From Ciona savignyi (lineage: Eukaryota > Chordata > Ascidiacea > Phlebobranchia > Cionidae), in contig CH003301.1 of assembly GCA_000149265.1 (NCBI GenBank), forward strand, positions 200,715-264,714: a DNA stretch of 64,000 nt. The letters are read 5' to 3'. Made by a program: the position numbers and the translations under genes. Shown here one piece after another: positions 58,801 to 64,000 of this stretch. Positions within the stretch are counted from its first letter, which is position 1, and every line of letters begins with the position of its first letter. Below the pieces are notes generated by a model. It did no database searches. It worked only from the letters and a program-made list of their open reading frames with translations, and was not told where the DNA came from.

Positions 58801-59603
58801 AGCAGACATTGCTTTAAAAGAATTAATCAATGGAACATAAACTATACTAATTTCTTAAAGGTATATTAAACACTGACAATTACCCTTGCTATTTTGCCTT
58901 TATGTGGGCACCAGTATCCTACAATTACCCTTCTGAGCTTTGACAGCACCAATTATTAAGATATGTTTTCTTTCCCACTTATAAAGCAAAACTGCATCTT
59001 TTGCCCTTTAAAATATCTCTACCAGTTGGTATAGTTTGAAATATTTTAAAACAATTCGTAAATGTTAAAAGTAATTTAACAAAACTAATTATAATTACCA
59101 CTGTTGTCTCTCTATAATATCAGCAAAATAATGTCGAAACTCTATTGGGAAGTTTTGTCCATATAGATTCTGGATCTGTCGAAGGGAATCTCCCTCCAGC
59201 TCACGAACTTTGGCCCACAGAGACATGCTAGGTAGCACTCCAGCAGAAGAATGGAGTTGGTCTGTGAATAAATCAATGTACATTAATAAAAGTGGATAAA
59301 TTCTCCATATATACCAAGCTGAAAAATAATAGGTCTAAAAGTTTTACGGTTTTAGGAAATCAAGAATAAATTTAATAATAAATATATAATTTATGTAACA
59401 GGTAACTTCAATAGCATTTTCAATAGCAGATAAAAGACATAGACCGTAATTGAAAAAAACTTTAGAAAAATATAAAAAGGGACTAAAATCTGACCCCTTG
59501 ACCTACCCACAGAATCATGCTCTAGTTTTACATTAACTCCGCTGTAGCTATAGGATGTGTGTCCCAGAGCCATGGGGTTTTGGCACTGCAGCATTTCGCT
59601 CAT
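49846..59603 (-). CDS. STAT5/6-like: STAT transcription factor, STAT5/6 type (19 exons, 850 aa)
   Basis: Exons: 59603-59507, 59261-59099, 58667-58508, 58408-58319, 58159-57982, 57579-57446, 56576-56425, 56348-56193, 55984-55805, 55400-55307, 54808-54686, 53460-53368 (or 53339-53241), 52612-52471, 52036-51883, 51718-51582, 51418-51236, 50885-50834, 50338-50207, 49978-49846; 2553 bases, all in phase. STATs are phosphorylated by JAKs at one tyrosine, dimerise through SH2 and enter the nucleus. In order: N-domain ([19 protein letters not shown]), coiled coil, DNA-binding domain ([27 protein letters not shown], like STAT5), linker ([20 protein letters not shown]), SH2 with phosphate-binding Arg665 in [12 protein letters not shown], phosphotyrosine Tyr751 in [10 protein letters not shown], then a C-terminal acidic transactivation tail ending [10 protein letters not shown]2 has [10 protein letters not shown] where most STATs have a Gly-Thr before FLLR. 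Intron 11 carries a hAT-type element. A 5' non-coding exon may exist upstream. Confidence 0.95.
53241..53339 (-). other. STAT alternative exon 12b (33 codons)
   Basis: Phase 0-0 exon reading [17 protein letters not shown], then [12 protein letters not shown]. It is homologous to exon 12a but different in the loop ([11 protein letters not shown] against [11 protein letters not shown]) and two residues longer. Acceptor TATTCCAG and donor AAG|GTATCA are both good. Reading frame and structural residues are intact, so it is not a decayed copy. Confidence 0.9.
53368..53460 (-). other. STAT alternative exon 12a (31 codons)
   Basis: Phase 0-0 exon reading [15 protein letters not shown], then [12 protein letters not shown], in the DNA-binding domain. 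Acceptor CATACAG and donor CAG|GTAATA are sound. It is closest to the STAT5/6 consensus ([10 protein letters not shown], then LWDNAFAE). Its donor lies only 28 bases before the acceptor side of exon 12b. Confidence 0.92.
53726..54307. mobile_element. 582-bp hAT-type non-autonomous transposon
   Basis: The ends CAGGGGTCGGCAAAC and GGTTGCCGACCCCTG are inverted repeats, and GGCGGGCCG and CGGCCCGC blocks sit near each end, a pattern seen in hAT-derived elements of many animals. An identical 8-bp target duplication, ATTTAAAC, flanks it (53718-53725 and 54308-54315), which fixes the ends and the superfamily. No transposase frame. It lies in STAT intron 11, 258 bases upstream of exon 12a. Confidence 0.95.
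54472..54600 (-). mobile_element. SINE fragment in STAT intron 11
   Basis: GATATTCATGTTTTTCCCCT, then AATGGAAAAACACAAAGG and TTATCACATGGG, matches the tail half of the SINE, with a degraded head. Confidence 0.7.
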
Positions 59604-60712
59604 TTGCAGTGTTGTTGTTTAGCAGTTCACTACCAATTCTAACCGAGATATGTGCTTGCTGTTTATTTTATAAACAAAGATAAAGGAATGCCTATTATAT
59701 TACGAGGTCAATGCAGCAGAACTAATAAAACGAGATTGATTGTTACGCAATTAAATACAAAGCGCTGCGAAAGTAGACCCGCATTTGTTTAGCCGTTTAA
59801 CTCCGTCTGATATATCCATACACTTCCTAAGCACAGATTGGTGACTAAAATCTGTCTGCATTGAATCCTACAACACATTGCACGTCTGCATTGCGAAGAC
59901 GCGCTTTCTTTATTTTTCAGACAAGCTCCGCTATTAAGCTACGATAAATTGCAACTACTCTTGAATAACCCGCTGCGGTCTGGAGCAATAGGCGGTTCGT
60001 TGGATGTGGCGAGCCGCGCACACTCGTTTAGAAACAGGAAGACCGCTTGATCAATGGTTTAATCGTAAAACCAAGTGGGAATCTGAGACACAGGCCATGC
60101 TTGACTAAACTGTTGCAAACACTACTCCTAATGGGAATCGTAAATGAACACCCTACACAAAATCTGTTTGCTGTGCTATATTAAAATTACAGGTTTAAAC
60201 ATACGTAGTTCCATGCTAATCAATAACAACAAAGCCATGTGCATTTACCCAAAACTATAACCTCCTTTTCCTATAACACAATACTTTCCCTAAGATTTAA
60301 CAATACTTTGCACTGTGCATATCTAGAACGTTGAATAAAGTAAACTGGACTCAACCAAAATCGAGATACACTTATCAAACACAGAAAACCAATCATACGG
60401 GAGTATAAATCCGGTACTTTATACAGTTAAAATGGTTACTGGTTGCGCTTATTCACTTAGAATGGCCCAAAATCGTTCCTAGCTAAGATTACATGCAATT
60501 TAGCTGTTGATGATTTGATACAAAGGCTCGGCGTGGCCGGAGCACAATATCAACAAAATAACGAATTATTCGGGTTGAACTGAGTTCAAAGACTGCTTTA
60601 GGCCAGATTGCTCTCGCCACAATTAAACTCTCGGATATTACAATGTTCGTTGGTTGGTTGGTATAGCTATATACATTAAAGCTGATGTGATGTGTGTAAT
60701 TAAAAGGCACTA

Positions 60713-61183
60713 TTGCTTGCTTTCTTTAGCTTACTGGGTGAATGCAATTGTTTCTTCTTTAATAATGATGAAAATATACCGTTACGTGAATATATGCGGT
60801 TTTTATTGTGGACATTAAGAAGAATCGATGTATCTTCACCATGTAATTGTGGTTATTTCTACCAATTAAACGAGCAAACATCATTTGTTTATTTGGCGTG
60901 TGAAACACTTTTTTTTCTAATCAATCAAAGAAATACGTCAGCTAATACCTTTTACGTAAATCAATACAAACAAAAACTGAGTTGCCTAATCGAATTCACT
61001 TATTTTGTGTTAACACAAAACATCACAGTAGTCTTTTTGTCAAAAAATACCAAACAGTTGATATTAAAACCATTTAAATCGCAAAACTGGATATTAAATA
61101 CAAACTGTGTCATAACAAAAGTAGACACCATTCTTCGAAAAACACTTCTTTGTTCTATACGACAAAGTGAAATAGCTAACTAG
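60713..61183 (+). other. Unassigned 156-codon open frame
   Basis: Open from a TTG at 60713 to a TAG ending at 61183. The first in-frame ATG is at about 60795 (MRFLLWTLRRIDV). It is rich in Phe, Leu, Asn and Cys (CNCGYFYQLNEQTSFVYLAC) and ends RQSEIAN. It shows no recognised domain, signal peptide or clear splice sites. Long for chance in AT-rich DNA, but its composition looks like translated non-coding sequence. Confidence 0.25.
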
Positions 61184-62054
61184 TGACAATGAACACACTA
61201 ACCACTGAAATCACGCCTTGGTAGAAACTGGAGTCCTATGCAATTACACGAACACGCCCAGCATGTTGCTGCTGCTCTATAAACAGAATAAGCAGACTGA
61301 CGAAAGACGGGGTCATCACGATCGGATAACACGCAGATAAAACTTAATTCAAGATGTGAAAATAAGAGTAGAACACGAACACCAGGAATATGAAATAATA
61401 AGAATATGAAGTCTGAAATACACACATTAAGACCATGACATACAGATCTGGAGTGTGCATCAGGCAACAGACAGGCCTATACCGTTTAATGAGTTATTGA
61501 AATAAACCGCGTTTTGCGAGTAAAACTTTTAATGTAGCACATACTGTATATCCATACGTGGCATATTTATTTGAAGCTATTTTGGTGTATAAGAATGTAG
61601 AATACACGTTGTGCGTAATAAAAAAATGATTAACCACCGACATAACTACATACTGGTATTCCCTGTACTGTAAATTACAAGAACCAATGCCTGGATTACC
61701 CTAATCCTGTCGTGAAAATACCTACAACTAGTACACAATCTTTCCGAGTAACCAATAAATGTATCGGGTGGTTCAACTAATTCTTGGCACTAGAAGAGAA
61801 CTGAAACAGATTTACTAAGACTAAGTAGTGAGAAATCGTTAGGAATTTCATTGGTGAATACTGGGCTACGGCAGAATCCTTTCGTTCCGCAGTACTGAAG
61901 TAATTAAACAATTTGCTTTCCAACCTCCTATTGACATATACACCAGCACCATATGTTATCGCCAAACTGCGACAGAGGGACAAGCCGTCCGTACAGCACA
62001 GCACAGCACTCAGTCCAATACCGTCACTTTTCTATGAAATAAACCGACAATAAT

Positions 62055-62530
62055 TCAGTTGCTCTGAGTGCTCATATACCCTACCATATCTTTCTCTACT
62101 ACGTGCTCAAATTTAAACGTATAATCTTCGCGTTGATCACAGATAACCATTTTGCATTTAGCTGCAATACTGCTAAAAAAGTAATTTTGCGAGTGTAAAA
62201 ATTTAGTATAGTATGTAAAAGTGTTCACGGTATTTTTTCGCCACATTAGAAAAATGTTAAGAGTAATTGCCAATCATGTGCAAATTAGATTTGTTAAGCT
62301 GCGTATTAATACGCCAACACTGGCGTTTGGCAAAAAATATCGTTGCGTGATTTACAGCGAATACCGACAAATGCGACAATAGTTTAAAAGTGAACTCAAT
62401 TAATTGACTCAAAATGACGAAATGACTACAGATAACTCACCTAGATGTGCAGTTTTTCCTGTTGTTCTGGTTGGATGTCACCGCATGTCGATTTCGGCTC
62501 AATCCCACAATTTCAAACTACCTCACAGCA
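62055..62530 (-). other. Possible short exon pair upstream of STAT
   Basis: A strong donor, TCTAG|GTGAGT (at 62442), ends a stretch that is open in one frame (VGLSRNRHAVTSNQ). It joins in phase to an acceptor TTTTTTAG near 62172 and a frame reading KCKMVICDQREDYTFKFEHV that stops at 62055. No in-frame ATG was found. It could be a non-coding first exon of STAT, the end of another gene, or chance. Confidence 0.2.
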
Positions 62531-64000
62531 ATGCAGGCCGGCCAGCTTGAAACATAGGAATAGTTATTAATTCGTGACAACAACAAAACTAACAATTTAT
62601 GAATGCGTGATATACTTGAAGGGCGGAGAGGCGCAATCGTGTTATACCACTAAATTTCATATTCACTTTGGGTAAATCGTCACTAAAAAGCGAGGTAGAA
62701 TGTTACAAAAACAAAAGGTGTAAATGTATGATATATTAAAAACAGCAAAACATAAACTTCCCATCCAAGTAAATACTTAATGTTGGACTGTTTGTTACAA
62801 TGTAGAATTTCGCTCACATGTTTCGACCATGGAAAAGGTTTACAACAATATAACAGGATATCCTCTTATTAGCCTTATCCTGTCCGTAATTAAGCCGCAC
62901 AATCAAAATTCAGTAAGGTTGTACCGCTTTGGGTACACGTTCTAAACATGCTTTTACGTGTTTACAAAAGAAAATATTTTCCGTCCAATATTCCGTACTT
63001 ATTCTAATAAAGTGAACTCGTTGTTCAAGCGCGCATATCTACCGCCGCCTACCGGTTGTAAATACCATAACTTGAACTTTACCAAGAATTTTGGTTGAAC
63101 GATAATCCAAAAAACAAATTCTTAAAACGGTCATTTTGTTTCTTTGGAATAAAATTTTTTTTTAGAAAACATGGTTAAATACAAACATCTAGGTTCATCT
63201 TAACGGACTATAATGTGATATTAACGAATCCTATTTACCCGAACACGGGTTACATTTGTACGCTATTTCTATAATTTCATGTGATTGACATACACTTGCT
63301 ACAAGTCACAATGCTTACTGCTCAAACCAAGTGTATCCCTGCGAATGCTATAAAACCAAACTTTGTAATAGCTGGCTGATTCATATGTACACTGGCGTCG
63401 CCTCGACCAGACGTTAATAACCCTCATCAAATAAAGCCTCCTTGCTAGAAACCGGCTCGTTGAAAGTTGTTCTTGGCAAACACATAGCCTTGGGCATTAA
63501 ATATATGGTTTTTCGTGTATATGCCACTAACCTACTCCTTGTGGTTAGTTTCCCGTGTGTATGGTGATAAAGCATACTGCACAGTATTTGTGGACTTACG
63601 TAACTACTTGTACCTGAGTATAGGCGCCGTCTGTGGGCGGGGGCTATTAAATTTTTTAACTTTAGTTGTAAACATTTTTAGCAACACGGGTATGAGCGGC
63701 AATATTATGTTTAAATCTTAACTAGTATTAAATACTACTAACGAAACCGTTTACATAAAATGCCATAAAAACAAATGATCACAAATCATTCTTAAAATAC
63801 TTTAGACCGCATATAATTTTGAACTGTGGTTTGTTCAAAATACCTTAACCAAAGTATTCCCGAGAACGTCAATATACGCATATTAATCCGCGTTCGCACA
63901 TGAATAGGCGTATTGACGTTTGCTTTAATGTTCAACTATAATATCTGCGCTTTTCTTATCTCCCGGTTACCTTTCCTGGTAAAGGCAAGTATACAAGTAT

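Larger units (their letters stand above)
59604..64000. other. STAT upstream region, no firmly supported gene
   Basis: Contains a 156-codon plus-strand open frame (60713-61183) and a weak two-exon minus-strand reading near 62055-62530. Neither has recognised domains. The region presumably holds the STAT promoter, and no clear TATA element was picked out. Confidence 0.5.

Overview
The window looks like gene-dense, AT-rich chordate DNA, most likely from a tunicate of the Ciona type. This is inferred from small multi-exon genes with short GT-AG introns, vertebrate-like gene content (STAT, TGS1, EPHX, TTL) and a tRNA-derived SINE with a (GGATA)n-like tail scattered along the window. I had no database access. 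Species and family calls come from motifs I recognise, and the exon models were built by hand from reading frame and splice phase.

Layout. 26-11542 (minus): 22 exons of a large gene encoding CARD-like death folds, resembling the N-terminal part of RIG-I/MDA5-type proteins, followed by a linker in which a three-exon unit is repeated three times. The gene runs off the left edge and its first exon was not found. 15620-19509 (plus): a 13-exon, 530-residue type I membrane protein with PAN/apple, WSC and PAN domains, a Ser/Thr-rich stalk, a membrane segment and a short tail. 20509-22373 (minus): a 9-exon tubulin-tyrosine-ligase-family gene, 416 residues, tail-to-tail with the previous gene. 22463-24554: an array of about six 336-bp repeats. 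24.6-32.3 kb: no convincing gene, several SINEs. 32302-38512 (minus): TGS1, 16 exons, 837 residues. 38630-38949: a foldback MITE just upstream of TGS1. 39.3-39.8 kb: a foldback minisatellite containing an assembly gap. 41361-42679 (minus): the last four exons of a death-domain protein. 46275-49392 (plus): a 4-exon epoxide-hydrolase-family gene, 399 residues. 49846-59603 (minus): a 19-exon STAT of the STAT5/6 type, 850 residues, tail-to-tail with the hydrolase. 59.6-64 kb: the STAT upstream region, with only weak coding signals.

The most interesting observations are: (1) a pair of homologous alternative exons in the STAT DNA-binding domain separated by only 28 bases, which should force mutually exclusive splicing; (2) recent tandem amplification of a three-exon cassette in the CARD gene; (3) a 90-codon open frame directly behind the TTL stop, one base out of frame; and (4) several foldback or MITE elements with clear terminal repeats, one with a perfect 8-bp target duplication. 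Three genes (CARD protein, death-domain protein, STAT) belong to families used in innate immune or death signalling. The others are RNA-cap, tubulin, lipid-epoxide and surface-receptor families, so no operon-like functional unit is claimed.
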